Positions 25,701 to 36,503 of a DNA stretch of 64,000 bases are shown in pieces. The notes beneath the pieces were generated by a model. That model made no database searches. It was not told the origin of the DNA and saw nothing but the letters and a program-made list of their open reading frames with translations. Made by a program: the position numbers and the translations under genes. Position 1 is the first letter of the stretch, and every line of letters begins with the position of its first letter. Source of the stretch: Sarcocystis neurona (taxonomy: Eukaryota > Apicomplexa > Conoidasida > Eucoccidiorida > Sarcocystidae); contig KL647288.1 of assembly GCA_000727475.1 (NCBI GenBank), positions 9,364,055 to 9,428,054 of the forward strand, written 5' to 3'.

Positions 25701-28700
25701 CCCCTTACGACTGAATACACTGACACAGCACGGATTAATCCTTTTCGCCCTTGCTACACACGGCATACAAGTGCTTCGGAGAAATGCAGAGTTCAATGCT
25801 GCACGCACTGCAGCACTAACTTCGAAATAATTATGTAATGATCCAATCAATTGACACAAAGTCTTCGCGCAGGGATACTGACCGCGGATGGAAGTTTGTT
25901 ACACCCATGCAGGCGAGTGACTGCCCGCTGCGGACAATCGGATTCACCTGTAAAGCGTAGGTGTGGGCTTTTAGAACGAAGGTTGTACAATCGCAGAAAT
26001 CAGAGCGATAGGTGTACTTAGTATAAGTCGCATAAGAGGCCGAATCCAAGTATTACGTGGACGGACGCGGTATACCAAGCAGATGAATTTTGCGTGGGAA
26101 TTGAACTGACACTCGTGTACGTGCATCGCTGTATGTGTGGAGTTGTGAAATGTTGTAGACCGTGCGAACCCATCTGTTACAAGCGTGGTCTGGTGCCTGC
26201 CAAGGTGGAGGTGCTTTAGCGCACAAGGGGAGACCAACGTGCAGACAGTGACGGGTGTGTTTTTCGCATTGATCTACTCTCATGCGCAGTTATGTGAAGA
26301 CAAGGGTAAGTCGGGGCGGCGTGCACGGACAGATGTAAGATCAACAACAGTGCCAGCGAGTGACTCATCACATCCTCTGAGCGACTGTAGGTATTCTCTT
26401 CCTCCTCGCCGTTCCTGAAGTAGGCAATCTGTCGCCGACTGCTCATTGCGCACGCGAGGGTCTACAGTCACAGAACGTGGACAACAGTCTGCGAAGTCTT
26501 GGCTCGGCCAAAGCAACAGGTGCCGTTGCAGTCGCAATTCTGTCACAACCACACCGAATCTACTACAGTCCTTTCAGTAGTAACTCACTCTTCCTGATAC
26601 TAAAGTGAAGGAGGTCAGTGTAAAAGAGAATGGAGCGATGCGAATCGGCTGTCAGACAGACAGGTATACCAACAGGCGCCGCTTTATTGGTGCACAGGTA
26701 GGGGAGCACCTGTCATGCCTCGCGGGGTACCACTGAAAAGCAACGAGTTGTTTGTACACGACATAGCGTAGAGGCACTGTTACGCTAGAAATGACGTACC
26801 TGTGCGCCCGTGCGATCGGATAGTCGGGCGCGACTTTGACCTTACATGAGGCGAGTGCAGGTTCACTACTTACGTGAAGGTGGCTCCGACGGCAGACAGA
26901 GAGGAAGCCAAGCAAGAGTACTCGGGAACATACATGCCGACAAGACGTCCTTTCTACGCAGTTCTGTACAGGTCTACCTCCAGGGGTACAGGCGGCATCT
27001 TCCTCTCGTGTGGACGTAAGGGAAGCATAGACGCGTGTAGACTGCTGCAAGGCGAAGATAACCATGAAGCGTAGCGAAGAATTCTCATTTATAACAAGTT
27101 TGCAAACTTTTCTGCGCTTCCATCACAAAAGTGAGACTTACGGAATTTCGTAAGATGAACCCCTGCATGTGGGCGACCGCTGCCACGGCATACTCGTGAG
27201 TGTGAAAGTGGACGAGGGCGATCCGCTGCAGAGGAAGCAGCAGCCACACCATGAGCGACAGCGAATGCGCCTTTGTTGGTTACCAGCTAGCGACGTGGCG
27301 TAGGATTTACTGAACTGCAGTGCGTACATCCTGTGGACTGGAGGAGGACAGAGTAAACACGTCTCGGACCACCGCTCCTCGCCCTTTCTGATCCACCGCC
27401 AGAGTGAAATCACATTCGACGCAAAAAAACGTGTGCTCAAGAATATTCTGCTACAGGATAGGAGACAGGCGCGACAGCACAAGTATACTTTGTTACCCAC
27501 TCCTACGCACTTTCTGGAATTCAAAGGTGTACGTACGAGAGAACTATGTACGGTACGTGTATGTTGTCTCTCAGCTGGGGTGCGCAGCCGCGTGTCACAG
27601 AGACCTCACAAAAGAACTCCCGCGGATGCGCTTTCGCTTTCATTTCCTTGATGCGAATGCTCCGGGTCAGCTGGTGGGAGCTTACCTCTGTTTGATGCAG
27701 AACGGTAGAACGGTTCGCCCCGAAATACGAGAAGAGGCAGTTAGCTCCTTCTGCACGTCGAAGAAGAAACTGTCTTGATAAAAATTCACGCTGCTTTGAG
27801 GCCTCAGAAGCTTAGAAAACGGGTAACAAAGAATGTTGGTATCAGCCGTGTGACGAGTCCTGAGCTGAGAAATCTCCCAGCCAGTACAGAGCGGGACAGG
27901 TGAGTAACTTGTACACAAAATGAGTTTAAGTTTGTTTCAAGAAACTTGAATACCAAAGAGGGACACATTCGCAAAATGTCAAATTCACCTGCTGGAGTAG
28001 CTTGGACAGTTTTGGAAGGCGACTTCGCTTTTCAGTTGATGAATTTGAACAAAGCACGTCAAGCACCGCCCAGGAGTTGATATTTCGTCGCCACTGGGGA
28101 GAGCTACGGAAGAAGGAGGAAGGAGAACACAGTGTTTTCTTTATGCGCAGGGCAAGTGTCCAGGACATCATCACAAGCGTGCTTGAGTCCGAATACTCTA
28201 CTGACGACAGATCACTCCTTGGGCCACTGTAGTGGAAATGATCAATCGCTGTTCGATGGTGCATGTTTGAAGAGAAACGATAAGCCACAGGGGAGTGGAT
28301 GGCGCCTGCCCTACACTCATTAAGAAGCGGAAACCGGCAGCGTAGAGATCTCGCCGGATCATCAGCATTCACCTCCGCTTACGAGCGCACCCGCACGAAC
28401 GGGGAAGTGCAGTGGAAGGCGGAACTTCTTTTTGCCATGCTCACCCCCTGAAAGAACGCTCAAAAGTCAAATATCCGCAGCACACGAAGGTGCAGAACAA
28501 GCTGTAGAAACATACCTCCGAGTGAAAGCGCAGGTGTGCGATTGCCACGCAGTTGCTAAGCTACCTGGGTGGCATACAAGGGCAGATTTCCCACGAAAAT
28601 AGAACTTGTCGTGGCAGCGGAAGACCTAGCAGCGAGAGCACGTTCACCAAGCGTTGTCCGTCATGATCTACTGGTGATTTCGCCCCACAAAGACGTCGTC

Positions 28701-29273
28701 GTGTACGTCGCACCAGAAGAATACCTGATATACTCTGGATCGCGCCTTGTGGTCTTTTGTGTGGGTGAACTGTGGGCGTACACGTGAAAGATGTGTGATG
28801 GTGCTAGTTTAATGCATCACGTCGAATGCTTCCATCTACGTATGCCACACACACGTAGATACGCCCAGTTCATAGTTGTTTACTCCATCCACAGGAACGC
28901 AAGCGTCCGGTATGGGGCCGCCAACCGGAACGTACAGGATGTACAAGGGCATCTGCAGGAGAAGATGAGCCGATACACTTTCCATCACTTCGTTGTCCAC
29001 CAACTAGTCCTCCTATCCGTACGTGCGCAGATTGTTGGCGAATCACACACCTCCGCGTGCACGATAGCACAAAACGGAGAAAGAGCCGCAGACTTGTGCA
29101 CTCGATGAGGTACACGCACATGTGCAGAGCGATTCGCAGTTATAAAGAAGCAGGTACGGGAGTTGATCTAAGAATTTCTGCTATTCTGTTCTGCAAGTGC
29201 GAAATTCCCTCCTTTGCCTCGGGGCTGCGAAAGCACCTCAGTGGCATGAAAAACTAAACCCAAGGTATGCACA
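22791..29273. other. Interval without a firmly supported gene
   Basis: The best candidates are the minus ORF at 25859-25428 (143 codons, with a protein-like last third but no signal or motif) and the broken frame at 27922-28232 described separately. A 79-residue plus ORF near 23947 and several ORFs of 120-150 codons between 26.6 and 28.4 kb overlap others on the opposite strand and show no motif. No RNA gene was seen. Confidence 0.3.
27922..28232 (+). pseudogene. Possible frameshifted coding remnant or two-frame exon
   Basis: Two adjacent plus frames each look like protein. The first, from about 27922, includes KMSNSPAGVAWTVLEG and stays protein-like up to the TTTTCAG at about 28040. The second continues from there with VDEFEQSTSS and further charged helical sequence to a TAG at 28230-28232. 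A single-base shift near 28030-28045 would join them. Alternatively TTTTCAG is a splice acceptor and the second half is a terminal exon. No family is recognised and no start codon is certain. Confidence 0.35.
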
Positions 29274-29587
29274 CTAGGCGTACAAATGCCACCTGGACAA
29301 ATCTCCTCAGTAGTCCATCGGTGCGTGCAGCAAGATAGAATACCACAAGCTGCAGATTGGCGCACCAACGATTGTGCGTTTAAGTTGATGCTGACGTTGT
29401 GTTCACAAGCCGCTTTGCGACTTTTTGCCCTAGGCATACAAATGCCACCTGCACAAATCTTCTTAGTAGTTCACCAGTGCATGCAACGAGATAGAATACC
29501 ACAACCTGCGGATTAGCGCGCGAACGCGTGCGTTTAAGATGATGCTAACGTTGTGCTCACAAGGCTGGTTGCGACATTTTGCCTTAG
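29274..29587. repeat. Two-copy tandem duplication, period 156 bp
   Basis: The first unit begins CTAGGCGTACAAATGCCACC at 29274; the second begins CTAGGCATACAAATGCCACC at 29430. Both contain GATAGAATACCACAA and TGCGTTTAAG, then GTTGTG-TCACAAG. Identity is high but imperfect. No gene spans it. Confidence 0.9.
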
Positions 29588-30299
29588 AATTCTGGGCAGC
29601 TAGCTGCCATTGTTGGCTTCTGCCCATCAGGGGCCACAAACGGGAAAGTTGTAACCATAGAACTTCGAGCAAGCCGTCTGATCTGCAGGATGTTGCCGAC
29701 ACCGGAGACACACTCTTGGGGTTTAGGATATCCGCAGAACGTTGCGCAGATGGGTACAGGAGCAGACTGAGAGACCGACAGATGAATAAATTCGAATTCC
29801 TGATTCCGACCCTCTTCCGAACACCTGTTTGCTTTTACGGCGTACCTTTTGTCAGTCTGTGTCACGTACATCCGCCGCGCAAGAATCTCTCTGCCAGCAC
29901 TTGCCTGCGAAAACGGCGAACAGGGAAAACTTCGACTGACTTTTTTGCTGTGTCGGTCACACTGAAGGTGCATATCCGTTACTCCTCTACGCATATCCGG
30001 AGTCACCTACCAGTAGACAGGGCATGTTGGAAGTCCGTGTTTACGTAGAGTGCATATCTACAAATAGCTTTTGCACGGAAATGTATATACGTGTCTGTGA
30101 TCCCTCTGATTCCGCGGCGTCACACATACGATTTTGCCAACCATTATGTTTGACCTGGAGTTACGGCCAGTACGAAGTCTAGGTCTGAGATATCCGCAGC
30201 GGAATGGTGGTGCATGCGGAATCACATGATAATATAAATATATGCATACAAACACATATACGTATATATCTGTATGTGTATACAATCACATGTCCACAT

Positions 30300-30420
30300 C
30301 CGTTGTTTTCCTACACGTCTACGTGAATATATATATATATATATACATATATACGTGTGTGTATATATGCAGGTAGGCGTACACGCCCACACACTTGAGT
30401 GCGTCTGTGTCCTCATACAT
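30300..30420. repeat. TA/TG microsatellite cluster
   Basis: An alternating run of about ten TA units at roughly 30326-30352 is flanked by GTGTGTATATATGC and CACACAC stretches. It is the only large cluster of this kind in the left half of the window. Confidence 0.85.
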
Positions 30421-30543
30421 TCTATTCACGTATCTGCAGAGTGTAGCTGGCTTCTGAGGGCCCTCTGGTCGGTCTCCGTGTGCATTTACACGAAGTGAGG
30501 CGATAGATAATTGATCGACAACTCGTACCCACAATACCAGGTA

Positions 30544-30672
30544 CAACAGGCTGGCCCACGTGGAAAGCTTGCATTTGCCGAAATGCAAACAATGTGCAGC
30601 ACTCTGAACAACAGGCTGACCCACGTGGAAAGCATCCGTTTGCGTATATGCAAATTATGCGCAGTACGGTGC
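30544..30672. repeat. Two-copy tandem duplication, period 65 bp
   Basis: CAACAGGCTGGCCCACGTGG at 30544 recurs at 30609 as CAACAGGCTGACCCACGTGG. Each is followed by AAAGC, a TTTGC-ATGCAAA block and GCGCAG or TGCAG. The second copy is the more diverged at its end. Confidence 0.85.
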
Positions 30673-31003
30673 GCCACGCCCTCTGAGAGGCACTGCACCC
30701 TGCACAGGTTCGTACGTGCGGGTCACTTGTGGAAGGGAAAGATTACGCGTGGAGCAACACTGCAAAAAGCTCTTCCCAGGAAGTCCATCTTCAACGTGTG
30801 GAGCTTTCGGTCACCTGAAGCACGTACGTCGCCTGGTCTGCAACACACTTGTTGTCGAAGCAAATGAAGGCGTAGCCGATATACTGCCGATGACCGCTGC
30901 GAAGTTCTCGGCAAGCCTACGCACAAGTGCAATGTGATAATGCCGCTACAGTGTTCCTCCTTCCACTGCATTGTTCAGGTTGTAGGGAGGTCCCTTGTCA
31001 AAA

Positions 31004-31271
31004 ATTAACCATACATTCTCGTTTAACCCGTTTCTGCACCTTGTCCTTTTAAAGGACGAGGAACAGGCCACGTACAGTGTCGTCCTCGGGTAACACCACC
31101 CACACACGTGGCACGGCGGACTGGCCCCTCGTCAAACATTAACCATACATTCTCCTTTAACCCGTTTTTGCACTTCGTCCTTTTAAAGGACGAGGAACGC
31201 GGCAAGTAGAATGTAGTCCTCAGGTAACCCCACACGCACACGTGGCACAGCGGACTGCCCACGTCGTGAGA
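31004..31271. repeat. Two-copy tandem duplication, period 134 bp, each copy with a short hairpin
   Basis: ATTAACCATACATTCTC at 31004 recurs at 31138. Both copies carry TTTAACCCGTTT, then GTCCTTTTAAAGGAC, then CACACGTGGCAC-GCGGACTG. In the second copy CGTCCTTT-T-AAAGGACG (31176-31192) is a perfect 8-bp inverted repeat with a one-base loop. No ORF is shared between the copies. Confidence 0.9.
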
Positions 31272-32228
31272 CACACGATTAGTTGGATACTCTGGCAAGA
31301 GACGACAGCACGGTCCAAGCACATCTGTCGTCTAATCGCGTTTTTCCTGGATGCATAACCGGATGGATGCGGTGTATATTCTCAGCTGCCACATCTACAG
31401 GCCTTTCGCCCACATTTGAGGTATATTGGTCTGTGCATTCCAGATGGGAGGAACAACCTACATTGACAAGAGAGACAGAGATGTCGCGCGGCGTGTCAGG
31501 ACAGAACGCCGACACAGTCTCTCAGGATGTCTGCTGTGAAGGGGTTTCTGTTACCTCAAGGTCTACGTAACATTCTGTGAAGCACATGTCTTCAGGGGGG
31601 GTGCAGCATGGCGAAGGGTGGTAGACGAGATAAGTGGTGCCGATACGTTTGTAACACATGGAATCCCGCGCCAGTATACGTGTAGCATCTGGTGTTTACG
31701 AGTGTGCTCAAATTGGAAAGGTGTCAACTTCTGCATGTGTGTATATCCCGTGAGTAATTGCATTGAAAGCGGAATAAGCCGCACGTAGACGCGTCTCCGT
31801 CGGTTGACAAAGAAGACTCAGACGCTGGCAGAAGTCAATTCTTATATAATTCGAGTATCTCTGCGAAGGGAGAAGGCAGCCCACAGAGACGGCAGAGTGA
31901 TGCATTAACCTGACATGCTCCACACCAGCGGCAAAGGGCGATATCTCAGACGAGATCGCAGAACTCAGCTGAAACACGCCACCAGATACCAACCAGATCC
32001 TACAGCTCGTAGATCGAAACAGCGTTTTTTTCTGGAGATGCACGATGTCCCGCCTCACGCCTCTGCGCAGGAAACACACTACATTGTATATGCCGGTCGG
32101 CACTCTGCCTCAAATAAGGTCATAATGAAAGATCCTAGCACGCTTAATTCTGTGGAAATATAGGTCATGCACGTTTGACAGCGAACGGTCCCTGATCGCA
32201 CCAAGAACTGAACATGACGTGGCAAGAT

Positions 32229-32831
32229 TCATGCTGCATTGTATGTTTGCGCACACTCTGTGTATTGCAGCGAAGAAGGCTCATGAAGAAAAGGTACTGC
32301 GTCTCCAACAACGACCCCTGGGCTTTGTAAATCCCGGTCAGAGGCGCAGGAGACTTCTGTGTGCCTTACCTTTATAGGACGCGGTGCAGGGATCCCGCAG
32401 GCTCGAATAGGCGAAGAAACTTCCTCGCCTGTGGTCTCTGCTCGTCCCAGAAGTGAGTACATGCAGAAACGGACACAATGGCCCCCCCCCATACATGTAC
32501 CTCGTGAATATTTGCAAGGGTCACTGTGGTTACTACAGGCGGCGAGAATTCGGATGATGCGAGTGATACTGGTGTTTGTCACCAAGTAAGCCCGGATGCA
32601 TTGACAACGTCGGCGCCTGCTCGTCTTCCACTTCTCACGGGAAAGTGGGAAGAGATCCCTAACAAGCAAAACTGTGCTTGAACCAGCTGGAGAACGTTTT
32701 CGCGTCGAGAGCTCTACTGGAGAAATATTCCGCTCAATCCAGTCCTTAGTAGCTTTGAATATGGTGATACCAGTCGCCAACTTTTCATCGAAGGTAACGT
32801 CTAGTCCATCGTACACATGTGGAGCTGGAAC
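32229..32831 (-). CDS. Hypothetical protein segment, minus strand
   Basis: The frame follows a pyrimidine-poor but canonical TTCCAG acceptor at about 32832. Its first 50 residues look like folded protein (YDGLDVTFDEKLATG and beyond). The later half is Arg/Cys-rich and may be read-through into an intron. It may belong to one gene with the minus ORF at 33753-33163, but no phase-consistent joint was established. No family is recognised. Confidence 0.3.
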   Translation of the reverse strand, partial: VPAPHVYDGLDVTFDEKLATGITIFKATKDWIERNISPVELSTRKRSPAGSSTVLLVRDLFPLSREKWKTSRRRRCQCIRAYLVTNTSITRIIRILAACSNHSDPCKYSRGTCMGGGHCVRFCMYSLLGRAETTGEEVSSPIRACGIPAPRPIKVRHTEVSCASDRDLQSPGVVVGDAVPFLHEPSSLQYTECAQTYNAA

Positions 32832-33162
32832 GAATTAGAATTTCTGGCACGCCGCGGTATTCAAAGGACAGTGGTTGTGCCGCAGTGTCTCACCAGTTGT
32901 ACAGGCCGTAAGCTGTGCAGACACATTAAACCCGCTTCGTAAGACTCTGAAACGTCCTCGAATACAGCTGACACACAATGTAGACAATTTCCACGTTCCC
33001 TCTTCCGCAATCTACAACTGACGGCTTCTTTCGTAGGGAGACATGTCTTCGTGCAGGAGATACCGTTGTCCATTGTGCGCCTGCGTGCTGCGTGGCTTGT
33101 CCCTCCAATATACGTACACGTGTATCGCTACAAATCTTTTGCTGTGCGCACTGCACTGAGGT

Positions 33163-33753
33163 TTATTTTAAATAAACCTCACAACTACGTGTAACGAATA
33201 CACGGGCGCTTCTGCGTACTGGTGAACTTCCCTCATGCTCCCTCCACTGCCCTTCGTTCCTGCGGTCGTTCCAAGCTTCGTTGCGCACCTTATCGCATAC
33301 ATACTCTAGCCGCTGTAGAGTCCGTTTCTCCGCCGCTTCAAAGCAAAATGCCACGGTTTCAGGTCTAATACGTACGTCAAGCTGGACTCTCACCTGGCTC
33401 CAAACCCGCGATACATACATAGTGCTCGTCCAGAGCCACAGGGGCCGCCCAGGATGCATGAAGAGACAGGTGCACGTATCTGAACGCACAACGAACAAGT
33501 CACTTCCGTACACCGCAAAGCTCTCGAGTAGCACACGGGAAGCAGCAATCAAGAACCTGAATAGGTCGCTTGAATTTGTTGCCTCGGGTGCACTCGGACT
33601 TCTCTGCACGCTGTATCCGCCGAATACTCCAGTTGCGCAAACACTCTGCTTGGTTGCACTACGGAGGAAGGAAATTTTGAACGACACCCCGAGGAATGGT
33701 GTCTTGACGCGAAACCAGAACCAGTCAGCAGATATGAACCAGGGTCGCGTCAC
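33163..33753 (-). CDS. 196-codon open frame, hypothetical, with a long ORF opposite
   Basis: The minus frame is open for 196 codons. It has aromatic and hydrophobic segments followed by a charged helical stretch (FEAAEKRTLQRLEYV). The plus strand is also open for 173 codons at 33281-33802, so coding strand is uncertain. The minus reading is preferred because its C-terminal third resembles an amphipathic helix. There is no ATG at its first codon, so it would be an exon. No domain is recognised. Confidence 0.27.
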   Translation of the reverse strand: MTRPWFISADWFWFRVKTPFLGVSFKISFLRSATKQSVCATGVFGGYSVQRSPSAPEATNSSDLFRFLIAASRVLLESFAVYGSDLFVVRSDTCTCLFMHPGRPLWLWTSTMYVSRVWSQVRVQLDVRIRPETVAFCFEAAEKRTLQRLEYVCDKVRNEAWNDRRNEGQWREHEGSSPVRRSARVFVTRSCEVYLK

Positions 33754-34569
33754 AACGACAACGATGGATGTGTCAGGTTATGCAGAAGTTGTTTTCCCTT
33801 GAATTTGTTAGCGAAACGCCAAGGAATAGTTGCAGCTAGCACATTGGAAGCAGTAGAATCTACGGCTGGGGTAAGTACGCGTAGGCACGCCTACCTAAAT
33901 GGGCAGTGAATCGTTCTCTGCGTGCATCCGGTTGCTCACGTGCGTATCACATACGATTGTGTATCCGTTCACACGAGTGTATACCCTGTGGTATAAAAGG
34001 GTGTAGATTAGCATACGAAGCAGAGCCCGCCTTTCGATGCAACTGTTATAAGGAAACACGACCCGGCTCACGGCATGTTGAGAGGTAGCCGATGCCGCCG
34101 TCTTGTTTTAATCCCAGGACTACACGTCGTGTTGGATACACGTTTTCCAGTCGGAAGCCGTTCGAGATATGTTGGAGATTCTTCTTCTAGTCCACTACGG
34201 TAACGCCACCATCATATACCCCTTTCGGGTGCACATAGAGAGGGGGAGAGAGGAACACCAGAAGGTAAGGTGGAGCGCGTCTCTTGCTTACGTTTCCGTG
34301 CCGGGCAGCTTAGCTGTGCTTCCGAGGAATGAAAGGGCGGAAACTGTATGTTCGTGAGAGCACAAATCAACGACTGCGTATGAAGGACAGTTGAATTTGT
34401 CTTGAGGGGAAAAGGCAACCCGAATGTAACATACTCTGAGTGAAATGTCGTGTGCTGAGAGCGCTGAAAGGCGCACGTGCTACTGCTTCCAGCGCGACTG
34501 CCGCGGAAAAGCTCACTAAACGAAGGCCCTTCGGCAGTTTGCCTGCGACTAGCAGTGGTGAATAGTTCT

Positions 34570-34758
34570 TCAGTCCGCAACTTCAAAGTATCTAGGTAAG
34601 TCGGAAGACGAGTTCACAAAAAACTTCTGTAGTGTTGTGCTTCTATACTCTCTCCCTGGCCGGTAGGCTTTGAGGAACGTTCTACCGCTAATTGTGCTCC
34701 ACACCCAGTGTGCGTCAACATTTTCTCCGTAGTCCCGGATTCTCCGTGGTGCTGACAA
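34570..34758 (-). CDS. Short protein-like open frame, hypothetical
   Basis: A minus frame of about 60 residues contains RRIRDYGENVDAHWVWS and ends at a TGA. The next minus frame from 34586 to 34212 is also protein-like at its start (LRTEELFTTASRRQ). The two might be exons of one gene, joined at the TTACCTAG acceptor near 34594, but the phases I tried do not match. No family is recognised. Confidence 0.2.
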   Translation of the reverse strand: MSAPRRIRDYGENVDAHWVWSTISGRTFLKAYRPGREYRSTTLQKFFVNSSSDLPRYFEVAD

Positions 34759-34901
34759 CGCAGTACAGGAAGCGTAGACATTCTGTTGTGAAGAAGATGA
34801 CTACAGAAGAGGAGTACCGCGTGTTTTTGACACACATTTCGCACGATCAGACAGCAGGGACACGTCGCGAAGCGGCGAAGATGACATACAATACGCAACA
34901 C

Positions 34902-36503
34902 TACAAGACATTCTCCCTAGGGACACATGGGGTACAGGTCTGAATGGGGAGTAGCCGAAGATGCCCATGTGCCACTACCCTGTTGCTGTTATGATCAATA
35001 GCCTGTCCCTCTCCAAACTTCAGCGTCGCCCCAGGAGGATTAGCAGTGACACACCGCCGATCGAGCGGTCCGCTCAAGCCCGCCTTTTGGAAGAGGGGGT
35101 GGTAAACAGTCGCTGCCCTTTTGGAACTATTACTACACTCGGGCTTCAGCAAACGCCTCTAGGAAGCTGGGTCTACCACAGAGCTGTATCCTGCCTATTA
35201 GATATGAATTTCCTCTGGTGGACAATGTAGGTGTAAACATGAAGGTTTGAAAGAAAGGAAACTTTAGGCCGTCAAACATTCCAGCCTATATTAGCCAATA
35301 CAAATTGACAAGCGCAAATCGTCACGCAAGTGACTGTAACCCACAACAAAAAACATGGACCACGCCCCCAGTGGTGACTGCGTCTCTGCCTCCCTCGGTA
35401 GTATACTCCGCCTCTCGCCACTGCCACGCCAGTAAAATCGATTTTCGATGCTTTCACACGTCCTCAGAATCAGCGTGTGTAGTAGAAGCTTCAATATTGC
35501 CGAAAGAGGGCTGGAGTTGCCACCGTTGCTGCTGGAGCGGAGTAGGGCACGCAAAGACCTTGTCAGGATAGCGTCCCAGCCCCGCGAGCACACACGCACG
35601 AGCAGTTGTGTGAAGATGAGTGTAACTTGCGACTACCTGTGTCCGCAACAACGTGACAAATCTCAAGTCGAATAAATCTGCCGTCCCGTGGCATAGCTCG
35701 CTTGTACAAAAGTAGATGGATTCTTCCATTGCGCCGTCCCCAAGGTAAAACGTGCGTCACCGGATGTTTCTGACGCGTGCGAGAGTTTTTGCTCACTTAA
35801 ACACTTTGCACACTCTCACCTGGACTAGACTAACAGCTACGACAACACTGGCTGTTCCACCTGACTACTGGCTACGCCATTGATAACAATGCCGTTCTTT
35901 CAAAAGAAGCACTTACCTGGTGACACTACAGCATAGGGAGTCAGTGTAAGCGATACCGTAGGGATACACACTGGACGACAGACCGATACGTATGCAGAGA
36001 GGCACCATTGCTGGCATGAAATAGGTACAGCGTGGTGTATCTGCTGTCGACTGAACTAGAAATCATCAGCTGTTTGTGCAGGACGTACCTCGGCTGAACT
36101 GGTCGATCAGAACGGTTACGTCCTAGTGGAGCAGCCCAGCAGTACATCTGGTACTGAATGCTGGTCAACGTGAAAGCAGCTCTGACGCTGACCGGGAGCC
36201 GAGCGTATGCGGGATTGTTTTCGTACAGCAGATCTTTTGATCCAAACAACGCCAAGACGCGGACACATTATAAGGTACAGTAGATTCTACTGCTTAGTAA
36301 ACTGCACCCATACCCTTTCTGCCGGTTACGTAAGTGGTTAGTGGTGGGTGTTTACTCAAGGCGACACATTTTGTCCGTCGCTGTCTGTATACGACATACG
36401 AATAGTCAGAGGATTCGTGCGTATATTTGTTTGTTATGCGGGACCTCATGTTTGTATCCACGTTATGCGTGCGCTGGGGTTTAACGCATGCATCGGGAAC
36501 TAT
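34902..36503. other. Interval without a supported gene
   Basis: Only short ORFs are present, often overlapping on opposite strands. No motif, repeat or RNA gene was recognised. It is the last part of the repeat-poor left half of the window. Confidence 0.3.
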
